A stretch of DNA of 64,000 bases, taken from contig NZ_JAFCKF010000002.1 of the NCBI RefSeq assembly GCF_018130545.1, positions 124,001-188,000 on the forward strand. The letters are read 5' to 3'. Below the pieces are notes generated by a model, which did not search any database, was not told the origin of the DNA, and saw only the letters and a program-made list of their open reading frames with translations. This DNA comes from Bradyrhizobium tropiciagri. GTDB lineage: Bacteria; Pseudomonadota; Alphaproteobacteria; Rhizobiales; Xanthobacteraceae. The translations under genes were made by a program, and so were the position numbers. This document shows positions 63,268 through 64,000 of the stretch, one piece after another (positions within the stretch are counted from its first letter, which is position 1; every line of letters begins with the position of its first letter).

Positions 63268-63875
63268 TGTTTACCGGAATTGTCACCGATATCGGTGAGA
63301 TCGTAAGCCTGAAGCCGGTCGCGCAGGGGCAGCTGCACCGGCTGCGGATCGCTTGCGACTACGACCAGACCACGATCGCCGATGGCGCCTCGATCGCCTG
63401 CAACGGTGTCTGCCTCACCGTGGTCGCCTCCGGCACCGCCGACGGCAAGACCTGGTTCGACGTCGATGCCGCGGCCGAGACGCTCGGCATGACCACCGCC
63501 AAGTACTGGGGGCAGGGCGGCCGGCTCAACCTCGAGCGCGCGCTCAAGATCGGTGACGAACTCGGCGGTCACATCGTGGCCGGCCATGCCGACGGCATCG
63601 CCACCATCGTCAAGCGCGACGACCTGCCCGACATGGCGCGGTTCGAGCTTAGGACCACCCGCGAGCTGGCGCGTTTCATCGCCACCAAGGGCTCGATCAC
63701 GCTGGACGGCGTGTCGCTGACCGTGAACACGGTCGACGATGTCACGTTTTCGGTGCTGATCATCCCGCACACGCTCAGTGTCACGACCCTGAGCGGCTGG
63801 AAGGCCGGCAGCGAGGTCAATATCGAGGTCGATCTGATGGCCCGCTATGCTGCGCGGCTGTCGGAGATGAAATAG
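63267..63875 (+). CDS. ribE: Riboflavin synthase alpha chain
   Basis: 202 residues with the two-lumazine-domain layout: [15 protein letters not shown] opens the first barrel (MFTGIV is the family start), IADGASIACNGVCLTVV and VAGHADGIATI follow, and the second barrel carries SITLDGVSLTVNTVDD with IIPHTLSVTTL. It dismutates two lumazines into riboflavin. Starts in the TAATG overlap with ribD. The ribH partner would be expected further downstream, beyond the window. Confidence 0.97.
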   Translation: MFTGIVTDIGEIVSLKPVAQGQLHRLRIACDYDQTTIADGASIACNGVCLTVVASGTADGKTWFDVDAAAETLGMTTAKYWGQGGRLNLERALKIGDELGGHIVAGHADGIATIVKRDDLPDMARFELRTTRELARFIATKGSITLDGVSLTVNTVDDVTFSVLIIPHTLSVTTLSGWKAGSEVNIEVDLMARYAARLSEMK

Positions 63876-64000
63876 GCTCGGCCTGGGATTGTCCCGGAGA
63901 CGGGCGTCCCTATCTGGCTTATTCGCCTCGGGCAATTTCCGGCCGGTTGGCCTATGCGTTACCGGCGACACCGGCCTGAAAAATCAGGCTGATCGCGGTG
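63876..64000 (+). other. Window end after ribE, no gene identified
   Basis: 125 bases to the right edge. No FMN-riboswitch core or coding start was recognised. Confidence 0.4.

Noticed and set aside
63876-64000. Possible FMN riboswitch near the riboflavin genes
   Set aside because: The conserved AGGG/GGGGUGAAAUUCCC-type core is absent here and before ribD.

Overview
The window is a high-GC chromosomal segment of an alphaproteobacterium, most probably a Bradyrhizobium or close relative in the Nitrobacteraceae. The reasons are the gene order (rpoZ-rsh-pdxJ-acpS-lepB-rnc-era-recO-parC; hemB-RDD-bpt; glyA-nrdR-ribD-ribE), the LdtR-type regulator, the metal site of HemB that lacks the zinc-type cysteines, DUF6163 and DUF6894 proteins, many DMT and tricarboxylate transport genes, and short palindromic intergenic repeats of the kind common in rhizobial genomes. 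No phage, insertion sequence, integrase, CRISPR array or rRNA was seen.

Layout. 1-0.7 kb is the 3' end of gatB. 0.7-14.4 kb is an accessory stretch: a 32-residue lysine-rich protein, a Sel1-like protein, a minus-strand thioesterase-MFS-AraC-TauE run facing a LysR gene across two matching palindromes, a methyltransferase, two regulator/DMT-exporter pairs, and a group of small exported or membrane proteins (10.2-12.6 kb). tRNA-Ser(GCU) at 14.5 kb marks the edge of a core block: a soluble lytic transglycosylase, dapA-mscL-smpB, a peroxiredoxin, overlapping NYN nuclease and uracil-DNA glycosylase genes, rpoZ, and then the long rsh to parC run (stringent response, vitamin B6, acyl-carrier-protein activation, signal peptidase, RNase III, Era, RecO, topoisomerase IV).

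32.7-45.3 kb is mostly accessory: a His-rich CDF metal exporter, an exported lactonase-like metallohydrolase, an MmyB-type regulator and a DMT exporter sharing a perfect palindrome, a class III adenylate cyclase, a PhyH dioxygenase/P-loop kinase pair, an MFS exporter, a Tat-exported amidase, a LuxR solo and MntH. 45.3-50.6 kb returns to core genes (bpt, RDD, hemB, DUF6163, ldtR). 50.6-59.7 kb is accessory: a repeat element, small DUF genes, an orphan substrate-binding protein, a complete tctCBA transporter, plsY and a TonB-dependent siderophore receptor. The window ends in glyA-nrdR-ribD-ribE.

The best leads for new biology are regulatory. They are the twin 13-bp palindromes at the LysR gene, the 13-bp palindrome at the MmyB gene, repeats upstream of the siderophore receptor and hemB, the structured leader of the CDF gene, and a possible signal-interception pair (LuxR solo plus exported lactonase, no luxI). 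No single locus clearly amounts to a new multi-gene system. Coding starts were moved from the longest reading frame wherever a Shine-Dalgarno site, an overlap with the previous gene or family length favoured an internal start.
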